DNA from: an uncultured Bacteroidales bacterium | Lineage (GTDB): Bacteria; Bacteroidota; Bacteroidia; Bacteroidales; UBA932 | Direction of reading: 5' to 3' | Length of the DNA stretch: 64,000 nt | Assembly (NCBI GenBank): GCA_946410455.1 | Contig: CAMKAJ010000010.1 | Location: 1 to 64,000 of the forward strand | Part shown: piece by piece, positions 36,370 to 44,846 of the stretch | Layout: every line of letters begins with the position of its first letter | Position numbering within the stretch: the stretch's first letter is position 1 | The notes under the pieces: model-generated | What the model was told of the DNA's origin: nothing | Database searches by the model: none | The model's input: only the letters and a program-made list of their open reading frames with translations | Program-made: the position numbers and the translations under genes

Positions 36370-38819
36370 TTTCCGTAAGTATCCAAAATGCTCTGGAGGC
36401 TGTTGAGGTCTGGAATCAGAACCTGCCTGGGCTTTGCGCCCTCCTGCGGCCCTACGACTCCTGCCGTCTCCAGCTGCCCCATCACTCGGGCTGCTTTCGC
36501 AAATCCCATACCGAGACGGGTCTGCAGATAAGAGGTAGATGCTTTTTGCGTTGCGACAACCAGCTCTGCTGCCTCGCGGAAGCGCTCGTCAAGGTCGCTT
36601 ATATCGCCACCTCCACCACCACCGCTGCCGCCTTCTGTATTATCTTCAACTCCAGGCAGATAGTACGGAGTGTTGTAGCTCTTTGCGTAGCCCTTCTGCT
36701 CGCTTACAGACTCGGTGATATTGTCTATTTCTTCTCCGCTCACGTAGCCGCACTGGATACGCTCGGTGTCGATTCCGGCAGAGAAGAGCATGTCTCCCTT
36801 GCCAATGAGCTTCTCGGCTCCCGGAGCGTCTAGGATAGTAGTAGAATCAACCCTGGAAGCCACTCTGAAGGCGATTCGCATAGGGAAGTTGCTCTTGATA
36901 AGACCGCTGATAACATCAACCGAAGGCCTCTGGGTGGCAAGGATTACATGAATACCTGCGGCACGGCCCTTCTGCGCAAGACGGATTATGGAGTTGGTGA
37001 TGCTGCGCCCGTTCTGCTTGGCCTCGGGGCCTCCTCCGCTGGTCATGGTAAGGTCTGCGTACTCATCTACTACCACTACCAGGTAGGGGAGGAATCGGTG
37101 CCCCTTGTCGCCGCGCAAATGGTGCTGGCGGAACTTCTCGTTGTACAGGGTGATTTTGTTCACACCCGCCTTTGAGAGCAGTTCGTAGCGCTCGTCCATC
37201 TCTATACACAGGGAGCGGAGAATCTTCTCTGCGTCCTTGGGCTTCTTGACTATGGCGCTGTTGAGCTCGTCTTCTTCGTTAGCTGCGTCGGGGAGCACCG
37301 CCAGATAGTGGTACAGCAACTGCGCGTAGGCAGAGAATTCCACCATCTTGGGGTCGATGAATACGAACTTCAGTTCCGAAGGGTGTCGGCTGTACAGCAG
37401 CGAGCTCACTATTACGTTGAGACCCACGGACTTACCCTGCTTGGTTGCACCTGCAATCAGGAGGTGCGGGGCGTCCGCGAGGTCGAAGACTTTCACTTTC
37501 TGGGTGATGGTGTAGCCTATGGCTACGGGTAACTCGGCCTTGCTTTCGCGGAAGGCATCGTCGTTCAGCAGGGCCCTCAGCGGCACTATTGAGGAGTAGT
37601 CGTTGGCTACTTCTATACCCACGGAGTCTTCCAGGGTAACCACTCGTACTCCCTTGGCTCTCAGCGACATGGCAATATCCTCCTGGAGCTTCTTGATGTC
37701 GGAGATCTTGACTCCCGGGGCAGGATAAACCTTGTACAGGGTAACGGTGGGGCCTACGATTGCCGTGACGTCGTTGACCTGGATCTTGTAGTTGGCCAGG
37801 GCTGCGCGTATCTTGTTGCGGTTGCGCACGAGCTCCTCGGTGGATACGTCGTGGCGGCTGTTTTCGTAAGACTCAAGAAGGTCGAGAGACGGCGGGAAGT
37901 TGAACTTGGGGAGGCCGTCCGGCGGGTCGAGACGGTTGTCTATGGGCTTGAGTTCCTTCTCGATTTCTGTGTTCAGCCCTTCTCCGCGCTCGATTTCCAT
38001 GGATTCGTAGTCGGAAGCGGGTTCGGCGGCCTGCACGGCGTCTGCGGGCATAGGCTGTTCCGGTACTTCGGCCGGAGCTATCTGTTCCTTTTCGGCATTG
38101 GCTGCTTCGGCCTCAGCGGCTTCCTTGGCCTTGGCGGCCTCGGCTTCCTTGAGCCGTTTCTCCTCTTCTTTGCGGCGCTTTTCTTCTATCTTACGGCGCT
38201 TGCGCTCCTCCCGTTCTATTTCTTCCTGGAGCAATTCGTCCTCGGTTTTTGGCTTGGGGTTGAACAGCCCTGCGAGTGCTCTGTTGAAGCGATTGGAGAT
38301 CAAGAAAAGCCAGAGGGCAAGGACCAGCAGCACCACGAGGGCGCTCACAAAGGGCCCTATGATTCTCATAAGCCAGGATATTATAGCCCCGCCGCATGCT
38401 CCTCCAAGGCCGCCACCGAAAAGAGTCTCGATGCCGGCGAGTTTGCCTACGTAAGAGAGCAGGAGGGAGGCCGCAAATGCTCCGGTGACAGTGAGCAGTA
38501 CGGTTCTGGGGAAAGACAGCAGCCAGCGGCCGGTAATCAATCGGGCAGACATAATTACCATTATCACCAGTAATGCCACGCTCCCAAGACCAAGGAAGTC
38601 GCAGATGAAGAATTTGCCCGTCCTGTAACCCAGGGAACCGGCGGCATTGGAGACTTCCTGCCCAGGTACAAAGCTCATATCCTGCTGCCAGTGAATCATA
38701 TAAGATACAATGGCTATGAATATGAACAGGGTGGTTACGGCCAGCGCTACTCCGAGCAGCTTGACTGCCGAAGCCCTCTGGCTCTCGTCCCAGTTGCGTA
38801 TGAAAAGGGGTGCTTTCAT
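36366..38819 (-). CDS. ftsK: FtsK/SpoIIIE-type DNA translocase
   Basis: 817 residues. Four to five N-terminal membrane helices (to about 190) are followed by a Lys/Glu/Ala-rich coiled linker, and then the motor. Walker A is LIAGATKQGKSVGLN, Walker B is LVVVVDEYADL, and LATQRPSVDVISGLIKSNFPMRIAFRV follows. The C-terminal gamma winged helix (DLDERFREAAELVV...GFAKAARVMGQLE) reads KOPS-type sites. It pumps chromosome termini through the septum. It overlaps the genes on both sides (1 and 4 bases). Confidence 0.95.
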   Translation of the reverse strand: MKAPLFIRNWDESQRASAVKLLGVALAVTTLFIFIAIVSYMIHWQQDMSFVPGQEVSNAAGSLGYRTGKFFICDFLGLGSVALLVIMVIMSARLITGRWLLSFPRTVLLTVTGAFAASLLLSYVGKLAGIETLFGGGLGGACGGAIISWLMRIIGPFVSALVVLLVLALWLFLISNRFNRALAGLFNPKPKTEDELLQEEIEREERKRRKIEEKRRKEEEKRLKEAEAAKAKEAAEAEAANAEKEQIAPAEVPEQPMPADAVQAAEPASDYESMEIERGEGLNTEIEKELKPIDNRLDPPDGLPKFNFPPSLDLLESYENSRHDVSTEELVRNRNKIRAALANYKIQVNDVTAIVGPTVTLYKVYPAPGVKISDIKKLQEDIAMSLRAKGVRVVTLEDSVGIEVANDYSSIVPLRALLNDDAFRESKAELPVAIGYTITQKVKVFDLADAPHLLIAGATKQGKSVGLNVIVSSLLYSRHPSELKFVFIDPKMVEFSAYAQLLYHYLAVLPDAANEEDELNSAIVKKPKDAEKILRSLCIEMDERYELLSKAGVNKITLYNEKFRQHHLRGDKGHRFLPYLVVVVDEYADLTMTSGGGPEAKQNGRSITNSIIRLAQKGRAAGIHVILATQRPSVDVISGLIKSNFPMRIAFRVASRVDSTTILDAPGAEKLIGKGDMLFSAGIDTERIQCGYVSGEEIDNITESVSEQKGYAKSYNTPYYLPGVEDNTEGGSGGGGGGDISDLDERFREAAELVVATQKASTSYLQTRLGMGFAKAARVMGQLETAGVVGPQEGAKPRQVLIPDLNSLQSILDTYGK

Positions 38820-39487
38820 TATTTCCTCTTGCCCTTGTTGCCTTTACGGAAGTTGCCTCTGTTCTTGCCTCCCTGGCCCACATTGATGTTGAGTCCGGGC
38901 CTGGAGTAGTTGGCGTCTATGTTTATCTGGCTGAGCTTGATTCCTTCGGGAATCTTGAGTTTGTGGTCTGAGAGCTTCTCTATGTCTTTGAAGATGGTCT
39001 CGTCAGACACGCTGTCTTTGTTCCAGATGAGGTACTGCTGGCGCATGTAGATGGCCAGCGAGCGTATCATCTCCGTCTTGAGCTCGCCGTCGGGCTCGTT
39101 GCACAGGAGATTGATTATCTTCTCTATGTTGCGTCCGTAGTGGGTTGCCTTGATCTTTTCGCCCTTCATGGGCAGGGGAACAGGACGTGTATTGAATTCT
39201 TCCGCTACAGGGCTGGGGTAGGGAGACTCTACGTCCAGGTCGAAGCCGGCAATCATATACAGATGGTCCCAAAGCTTATGCTCGTAATTGTCGAGCTGAC
39301 GCACCTGGGGATTCAGTAATTCCATCACCTTGACTATGGCACGGGCCTGCTCGCTGCGCTTGTCGCGCTCGGGAATCTCCTTCATCTTTTCTACCATCTT
39401 GAGCACGTTGCGGCCGTACTCGGGCATCTCCAGCCTTTCTCTCTCTGTGTTGTAATCGAGCCCGATATTGTTTTCCGATTCTGTCAT
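38819..39487 (-). CDS. DUF4290-family protein
   Basis: 222 residues from MTESENNIGLDYN. The start at 39487 is chosen because the promoter -7 element lies at 39513, inside the longer frame. Charged and mostly helical (YNTERERLEMPEYGRNVLKM, ATHYGRNIEKIINLL), with a Gly/Arg/Lys-rich tail (GGKNRGNFRKGNKGKRK) that could bind nucleic acid. This Bacteroidota family has no established function. It is the first gene of the ftsK-lolA-mnmA operon. Confidence 0.85.
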   Translation of the reverse strand: MTESENNIGLDYNTERERLEMPEYGRNVLKMVEKMKEIPERDKRSEQARAIVKVMELLNPQVRQLDNYEHKLWDHLYMIAGFDLDVESPYPSPVAEEFNTRPVPLPMKGEKIKATHYGRNIEKIINLLCNEPDGELKTEMIRSLAIYMRQQYLIWNKDSVSDETIFKDIEKLSDHKLKIPEGIKLSQINIDANYSRPGLNINVGQGGKNRGNFRKGNKGKRK

Positions 39488-39512
39488 ATTGTGTCGTTTA
39501 ATAGTCAGAAAG

Positions 39513-39520
39513 CAAATATA
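39513..39520 (-). promoter_or_regulatory. Promoter -7 element of the DUF4290-ftsK-lolA-mnmA operon
   Basis: TATATTTG on the minus strand, 25 bases before the chosen start at 39487. Confidence 0.6.
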
Positions 39521-39553
39521 AGCTTTTCTGCTCAAACTAAAAAAACAAATTCT

Positions 39554-39561
39554 TATATTTG
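39554..39561 (+). promoter_or_regulatory. Promoter -7 element of the HprK-like/S24/PqqD/ABC operon
   Basis: TATATTTG, 9 bases before the ATG at 39571 and divergent from the ftsK-side promoter. It rules out the ATG at 39559. Confidence 0.6.
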
Positions 39562-39570
39562 TGGGTCGAT

Positions 39571-40461
39571 ATGATTAAGTATTTTAAAGTAGCGGAGCAC
39601 GTCTTTTCTCTGGAGATGCCGCAGACTTGCTCGTTGTGGGCAAGGCTCGGCCAGTACGAACCATTCGAGACCGTTGCTCCTGCAGATGGAGAGCTGCTGT
39701 TTGGCCTTAGCCTTTCGCAGCAGGAGTTTTCCCGCGAGGATTCAGCGGAATTGGTTTACGACGTCCCCACAGAAGAGGGCGAAACTGTTATCAAGCTCTA
39801 TAAAGAGCAGGATGGCTGGTCTTTTGATATGGCTCCGGACAAGCGGCTGCCTTTCAACTGCCACATGCGTTCTTCTCAAGACTTCAAGAGGGGAGAGCTC
39901 TTCCTGGACAACCGCAGGGTGAGCGATGCCATATTCGGCATCAATAATTCTTTGATGCTCTTGTATGCGTTCTGCTCTGCCCCCAAGGATACCCTTGAGC
40001 TGCATGCATCTATGGTATCAAATTCGGGCAAGGCTTTTTTGTTCCTGGCCCGCAGCGGCACCGGCAAGAGTACTCACAGCAGCCTGTGGCTCAAGCACAT
40101 ACCTGGCACCGAACTGATGAACGACGACAATCCCATTGTACGAGTGTGGCCCGACGGACGCGTAATCGCGTACGGGTCGCCATGGAGCGGAAAGACGCCT
40201 TGCTACCGCAACGTGCAGGCTCCGGTGGGTGCATTCGTAAAGATTCAGAGAAGTCCGGACAACAGGATTACCCCTCTCAATGTGCTGCAGTCTTACGCAT
40301 TGCTCTATTCGTCTTGTTCCGGTTTCAAGGCCGACAGCGGCATAGCTGACGGCCTGCACTCTACCCTGGAGCGCTGCATTTCGTCGGTAAGCTGTTATGT
40401 CCTTGAGTGCCGTCCCGACGAAGAAGCGGCGCGCGTCAGTTCCTCCGAACTCCTTAAATGA
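39571..40461 (+). CDS. HPr-kinase-like ATPase of a peptide-modification-type operon
   Basis: 296 residues. The C-terminal half carries an HprK-like P-loop: LELHASMVS, LARSGTGKSTHSSLW (Walker A about 161-168), MNDDNPIVRVWPDGRVIAYGSPWSGKTPCYRN. The N-terminal 130 residues are not recognised. HPr-kinase homologues of this form occur in lasso-peptide and related gene clusters, where some phosphorylate the peptide; here the substrate is unknown. The stop overlaps the S24/S26 gene by ATGA. The first gene of a four-gene, fully overlapping operon. Confidence 0.75.
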   Translation: MIKYFKVAEHVFSLEMPQTCSLWARLGQYEPFETVAPADGELLFGLSLSQQEFSREDSAELVYDVPTEEGETVIKLYKEQDGWSFDMAPDKRLPFNCHMRSSQDFKRGELFLDNRRVSDAIFGINNSLMLLYAFCSAPKDTLELHASMVSNSGKAFLFLARSGTGKSTHSSLWLKHIPGTELMNDDNPIVRVWPDGRVIAYGSPWSGKTPCYRNVQAPVGAFVKIQRSPDNRITPLNVLQSYALLYSSCSGFKADSGIADGLHSTLERCISSVSCYVLECRPDEEAARVSSSELLK

Positions 40462-40916
40462 GCTCCAGGCGCGTCATACTGCCCAATGCCGTAATGCTCG
40501 GCGAGGTGTCCCGCTTGCTCGAAGAGGGGCACACGGTAACCATTATGACGAAAGGCTCCAGCATGTCTCCTTTTATCCGGGGCGAACGCGACAGCGTCAA
40601 TCTGGTCAAACGCCCTGTGGTCCAGATAGGCGACATTGTGCTGGCCCACCTTGGCAAGGGGCATTACGTCCTGCACCGGGTGCATGCGCTGGACGGAGAG
40701 CGAGTTACCCTCAAAGGAGACGGAAACCTGGACGCTACGGAGTCCTGCACGCTTGCAGATGTGTGCGGCACGGTTACTGCTATCATGATGGGCGACAAGC
40801 TCCGCTTCGACTGCACCAAGCCTTCGTTCAAGCGGGCGTGCCGCCGCTGGGTTGCCGCTCCGCGCATCGTAAGGCGTTATTTCTTAGGAATTTACAGAAG
40901 AATCAAGATATTATGA
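40458..40916 (+). CDS. S24/S26-family (signal-peptidase-like) protease without a membrane anchor
   Basis: 152 residues. The Ser nucleophile sits in MTKGSSMSPFIRGERD (Ser35) and the general-base Lys in TLKGDGNLDA (Lys86), matching the S26/SipW pattern, with GDIVLAHL and VLHRVHAL between. Unlike signal peptidase I it has no N-terminal membrane helix; the C-terminus is basic and amphipathic (RRYFLGIYRRIKIL). In an operon with PqqD and an exporter, the likely role is processing a small peptide, but this is inference. Confidence 0.8.
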   Translation: MSSRRVILPNAVMLGEVSRLLEEGHTVTIMTKGSSMSPFIRGERDSVNLVKRPVVQIGDIVLAHLGKGHYVLHRVHALDGERVTLKGDGNLDATESCTLADVCGTVTAIMMGDKLRFDCTKPSFKRACRRWVAAPRIVRRYFLGIYRRIKIL

Positions 40917-41182
40917 GAACTTTAGAAGGATTCAAACTCCGCACACTGTGCAAAGAATACATCATCACCTCTGAGAATATGCGCAACGTTGACTTCAACA
41001 AGATGATTTCGCTCAACGAGACTGCCGCATATCTTTGGGAGGCGGTAGCTGGCAAAGAATTCGACGCCAAGATGCTCGCCGAACTTCTTACGGAGCGTTA
41101 CGAGGTGGATTACGAGACCGCATTTCGTGATTCCGAGGCTATCATGGCCAAGTGGGTAGAGGCAGGAATAGCCGCCGAGTAA
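40913..41182 (+). CDS. PqqD-family peptide-recognition protein
   Basis: 89 residues from MRTLEGFKLR; the start overlaps the upstream stop by ATGA. PqqD-like features are the N-terminal strands (EYIITSENMRNVDFNKMISLNETAAYLWEAV) and the helical C-terminal part (LAELLTERYEVDYETAFRDSEAIMAKW). PqqD domains bind leader peptides of ribosomally made, modified peptides and hand them to modifying enzymes. It lies between the protease and the exporter. Confidence 0.82.
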   Translation: MRTLEGFKLRTLCKEYIITSENMRNVDFNKMISLNETAAYLWEAVAGKEFDAKMLAELLTERYEVDYETAFRDSEAIMAKWVEAGIAAE

Positions 41183-42816
41183 TGAGGCCTTTCCGCGAAT
41201 GCTTTAAGGGGTTGTTGCGGGCGTTGCGTCCGCAGCGCGGCCGTGTGCTGCTCAGCGGGCTAATTGGGCTCGTGTCGGTAGCGGCATCCCTGGCATTCGT
41301 GTGGATATCCAAGCAGGTGGTTGATGTGGCCACCGGAGCTGCCCAGGGCGAACTCATGCCTCTGGTTTACATGATGCTCGGCATCATGCTGGTGCAGGTG
41401 CTGGCACGGGTGGCAGCCAATTACTGGCAGGGGCTGATTGTGGTGAAGGCCCAGAACAGCATGCGGGCGAGCAGTTTCCGCAAGGTCTTGTACAGCACTT
41501 GGTCCGGCAAGGATAAACTGCACAGCGGCGATACCGTCAGCCGTCTGGAAGAAGACATCAGGGTAGTGGTAGATTTTATATGCGTTACCCTGCCCGATGC
41601 GCTGGTAACGCTTACCCAGCTGATCGCAGCATCGGTGTATCTTTTCTTGCTGTCGCCCGGTCTGGCCTGGATACTGCTGGTCATCATGCCCGTGGCCGTT
41701 TTGTGCAGCCGCTTGTTCTTCAGGAAGTTACGCTCTCTTACCAACGAGATACGTGCGGCCGATGCCCAGGTGCAGGGGCTAGTGCAGGAAAATACGCAGC
41801 GCCGTGTGCTCGTGCGCATGCTGGGTGCCGCCGGCAAGGTGCTTGAGCGGCTCGGCGGCCTGCAGCAGACGGTTCAGGACAGGACCGTGGTGCGGCTCAA
41901 CTACAACGCAGTTTCGCGTGGTTTCATGCATCTTGGATTTGCGTCAGGATATGCGTTGGTGTTCTTGTGGGGCGTTTTCGGGCTGCGCGACGGAACCATA
42001 GGTTACGGTACTATGGTGGCCTTCCTTCAGCTGGTTGGCCAGGTGCAGCGGCCGGTTGCCTCTATAGCCTCGCATGTGCCTTCTTTCATCCGTGCTTTGG
42101 CTTCTGAGGACCGTCTGCTCGACCTGGACGAGGCGCAGCAGGAAGAAGAGGACGGCGATGTGGTGCTTGACGGCGCCCCCGGTGTGCGGGTACGCGGTCT
42201 TTCTTTTACTTACGAAGGCGCCAGAAACGCTGTCGTGCGCGGTTTGGACTTCGATTTCAAGCCTGGCACCATGACGGCAATCATAGGTTCTACCGGCGCC
42301 GGCAAATCTACTCTGGTGAGGGTAATCATGGCCCTTCTTCCACCCGATGCGGGCAGCGTTACCCTTTACGGTACAGATGGACTCGAAGTCCCTTCCGGAG
42401 TCAACACCCGCTGCAATTTCATGTACGTGCCGCAGGGCAACAGCCTCATGAGCGGCACCATCAGAGATAATCTGCTGCTGGCTGACCCATCGGCAGATGA
42501 GGCGCGTCTTCGCGAGGCCCTGCATCTGGCTGCCGCAGACTTCGTGTACGAGCTGGAGAACGGGCTGGATACGGTATGTGCCGAGATTGGCGCCGGCCTT
42601 AGCGAGGGGCAGGCCCAGCGTATTGCAATTGCACGTGCCCTCCTGCGTCCGGGTGGAATACTGGTGCTGGACGAGGCTACATCGGCACTGGATGCCGATA
42701 CTGAGCTGGAATTACTCGAGCGCCTCGGCGCGCGCTATCGCGGTGCCAAGACAATCCTCTGCATCACGCACCGGCCTGCGGCTACCAGTTACGCCGACGC
42801 AGTGCTTAAACTCTAG
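41182..42816 (+). CDS. ABC exporter, fused membrane and ATP-binding domains
   Basis: 544 residues. About six membrane helices (1-310) precede the ATPase: Walker A GSTGAGKSTLVRV, signature GLSEGQAQRIAIARALLRPGG (LSEGQ in place of LSGGQ), Walker B ILVLDEATSALD and switch His in CITHRPAA. No C39 peptidase domain is attached, so processing would fall to the S24/S26 protease upstream. The start overlaps the pqqD-like stop (TAATG). The stop forms CTAG with the convergent apbE stop. It probably exports the product of the operon. Confidence 0.9.
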   Translation: MRPFRECFKGLLRALRPQRGRVLLSGLIGLVSVAASLAFVWISKQVVDVATGAAQGELMPLVYMMLGIMLVQVLARVAANYWQGLIVVKAQNSMRASSFRKVLYSTWSGKDKLHSGDTVSRLEEDIRVVVDFICVTLPDALVTLTQLIAASVYLFLLSPGLAWILLVIMPVAVLCSRLFFRKLRSLTNEIRAADAQVQGLVQENTQRRVLVRMLGAAGKVLERLGGLQQTVQDRTVVRLNYNAVSRGFMHLGFASGYALVFLWGVFGLRDGTIGYGTMVAFLQLVGQVQRPVASIASHVPSFIRALASEDRLLDLDEAQQEEEDGDVVLDGAPGVRVRGLSFTYEGARNAVVRGLDFDFKPGTMTAIIGSTGAGKSTLVRVIMALLPPDAGSVTLYGTDGLEVPSGVNTRCNFMYVPQGNSLMSGTIRDNLLLADPSADEARLREALHLAAADFVYELENGLDTVCAEIGAGLSEGQAQRIAIARALLRPGGILVLDEATSALDADTELELLERLGARYRGAKTILCITHRPAATSYADAVLKL

Positions 42817-43742
42817 AATCCCTTCGAGGTCCAGATTCCATCGGAGCTGATGAGGCAGGCTTCTATTCCAGGGTGCGATTCTACCCAGCTGCGAGCTTCT
42901 TGAGCACCTATTACCATAAAGAAAGTCGCAAGCGCGTCAGCTTCTGTGGCGCTTGGGGCTATTACTGTAGCACTCAGTAAGTTATGCTCTACGGGCCGGC
43001 CGCTGCGGGGATCTATCGTATGGGCGTACTTCTTGCCGTCTTTTACATAGAACTTGCGGTAGTTTCCAGAGGTTACGACTCCGTAGGCGCCTCCGTCCGA
43101 CTTCCAGATGCCGGATACTTCTGCGCCAGGAGTGTTATTGCCGTCTTCCGGTTTGTCTATAGCTATAGCCCAGCCGGTACCCTTTGGGTTGAGGCCCTCG
43201 CAGTAGATTTCGCCAATATCAACCAGCATGTCTTTAACTCCGAGCGAATGTAGGTATTCAGCTACCAGATCGCAGCTGTACCCTTGGGCTACAGCGTTGA
43301 AATTCAGAACTTCGCGCCGTTTGCATCGCTCCATTGCAGCGGTGATGGCTCCGGGCGCGGGAAGGCTGTCGCCGGTAAAACCAAAGCCCCAGATGTCGAA
43401 TAGGGGCCCCGCAGCGGCGTCGAATGCTCCTCCGCTTAGCTCCCGGTAGTACTCTGCCTTGGCCTCGATGTCGCGGAACATATCGTTCAGCTCTACCGGC
43501 TCTCCGGAATTGCGGCGGCTGAGCAGGGACTTGCGGTTGTAGCCAGAGAGAGTGGTGTCTATGGCTTCCAGGATGCTCGCTATGCCTTTTTCTATTTCTG
43601 CCTTAGGGGCAGAGACTCCGTTGCTGTTGTAAACCACCCTGTAAACCCCTCCCTGCGCATAGCCTCCGACGCTTTGGTAGCTTGGCGAACATGCACTTGC
43701 GAGCAATATAAAGCAGGCGAAGAATAATTTTGCGGCTTTCAT
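42813..43742 (-). CDS. apbE: ApbE-family FAD:protein FMN transferase lipoprotein
   Basis: 309 residues with lipobox LASAC. Family motifs: LSGYNRKSLLSRRNSG, GGAFDAAAGPLFDIWGFG, NAVAQGYSCDLVAEYL, MLVDIGEIYCEG, GVVTSGNYRKFY, HTIDPRSGRPV and ATEADALATFFMV. It attaches FMN to Thr residues of exported flavoproteins such as Na+-NQR or RnfG subunits in the periplasm. The gene overlaps the ABC exporter tail to tail by 4 bases and has its own promoter. Confidence 0.94.
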   Translation of the reverse strand: MKAAKLFFACFILLASACSPSYQSVGGYAQGGVYRVVYNSNGVSAPKAEIEKGIASILEAIDTTLSGYNRKSLLSRRNSGEPVELNDMFRDIEAKAEYYRELSGGAFDAAAGPLFDIWGFGFTGDSLPAPGAITAAMERCKRREVLNFNAVAQGYSCDLVAEYLHSLGVKDMLVDIGEIYCEGLNPKGTGWAIAIDKPEDGNNTPGAEVSGIWKSDGGAYGVVTSGNYRKFYVKDGKKYAHTIDPRSGRPVEHNLLSATVIAPSATEADALATFFMVIGAQEARSWVESHPGIEACLISSDGIWTSKGF

Positions 43743-43763
43743 CCTTTAGGCAAACTATTTGCA

Positions 43764-43771
43764 CAAAGGTA
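43764..43771 (-). promoter_or_regulatory. Promoter -7 element of apbE
   Basis: TACCTTTG on the minus strand, an exact TAnnTTTG match 21 bases before the start. Confidence 0.55.
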
Positions 43772-43794
43772 GCGGATTTTCGCTTAAAAATATG

Positions 43795-43802
43795 CATATT
43801 TG
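43795..43802 (+). promoter_or_regulatory. Probable promoter -7 element of the FISUMP lipoprotein gene
   Basis: CATATTTG, one mismatch from TAnnTTTG, 14 bases before ATG 43817. Confidence 0.35.
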
Positions 43803-43816
43803 CATTTCGTAATATA

Positions 43817-44842
43817 ATGAAGATGAGAATACACGGCTCCACTATACTGCTCACGCTCATGGCTCTTGTGCTTTTTGCGGGTTCTTGCAAAAAAGAAGAA
43901 GAGACCAAGGAGTATATGAACGGCAGCGTTTCTGTGTCGCACAAGATGCCCCCATACGTCAAGGCGGGGGATAAGTTCCAGTTTACTCCGGGCGGCGTCA
44001 CTGCGCCCGACGGGACTGCGGTAGCTTATTACTTTACTGCTCCCATAACCGGCAAGAAGGATACCCTCAAGAACGGAATTAACGTTTACGAGTACGAGGT
44101 TCCTGATACTCTGGGAACATTTACCATTTCTTGTATCGCATATCCGGTTGAGTCGTCAGACAAGTATTACGTCTCTTCCGGCACGATTAACTTCGTGGTG
44201 GTGAGCGACGATCCCCTGAAAGGCTCCATTACAGGCATAGGCCGCAAGGTTGGTGATTCCAGAGTTACTATAGACGGCAGGATTTATTATGCAGGTGCTG
44301 CAGGCGGCAAAGAGTGGCTGCGCAGCAATCTGAGTATAGTCCGCCTGGACGCCGCCGGCAACGAGGTCTTTGGCCACTCGTTCCAGAACAGCCCCGCCAT
44401 GCGCCATGTGTTCGGAGCATACTATACATGGGAAGAGGCGCAGACCGCATGCCCCGAGGGATGGCATCTGCCGTCCGAGGCTGAGTGGGTGGCCCTGCTC
44501 AAAGATATGGGCGCCCCTTCCGATCTTCAGCCCCTTCAGGATTCTCCGTGCGGTGCCGGCAAGCTTATGGTAAAAGCGCTTTTCAACGGTGTGCCTATGT
44601 GGGATTATTACAGGGGAGTTACCATCAAGGATGCGGCCCTGAGCGCTATTCCCACTGGATACGCGCAGATTAACGAAGGGCAGTACAGCTTCTACGATTT
44701 CGACAATTATTCTATCTTCTGGACTTCGGATGAATTCGAGGGCAAGGGAGTTTATCGTTATATTTTCGAACAGTACGACAATGTTTTCGTTGGCCATGCA
44801 GACAAATCTTCTTTTGCGGCCAGCGTGCGATGTGTAAGATAG
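43817..44842 (+). CDS. FISUMP-domain lipoprotein
   Basis: 341 residues from MKMRIHGST; an ATG 87 bases upstream lies inside the intergenic promoter region. Lipobox FAGSC. The N-terminal half is an immunoglobulin-like beta domain (KAGDKFQFTPGGVTAPDGTAVAYYF). The C-terminal half is the Fibrobacter-succinogenes-major-paralogous domain: EEAQTACPEGWHLPSEAEWVALL, SIFWTSDEF and the closing SFAASVRCVR. It is probably surface-exposed; its function is unknown. The RSH gene follows after 4 bases. Confidence 0.82.
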   Translation: MKMRIHGSTILLTLMALVLFAGSCKKEEETKEYMNGSVSVSHKMPPYVKAGDKFQFTPGGVTAPDGTAVAYYFTAPITGKKDTLKNGINVYEYEVPDTLGTFTISCIAYPVESSDKYYVSSGTINFVVVSDDPLKGSITGIGRKVGDSRVTIDGRIYYAGAAGGKEWLRSNLSIVRLDAAGNEVFGHSFQNSPAMRHVFGAYYTWEEAQTACPEGWHLPSEAEWVALLKDMGAPSDLQPLQDSPCGAGKLMVKALFNGVPMWDYYRGVTIKDAALSAIPTGYAQINEGQYSFYDFDNYSIFWTSDEFEGKGVYRYIFEQYDNVFVGHADKSSFAASVRCVR

Positions 44843-44846
44843 GCAG

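Noticed and set aside
39559..39570. Earlier ATG for the HPr-kinase-like gene
   Set aside because: It overlaps the TATATTTG promoter element, so it cannot be transcribed from that promoter.
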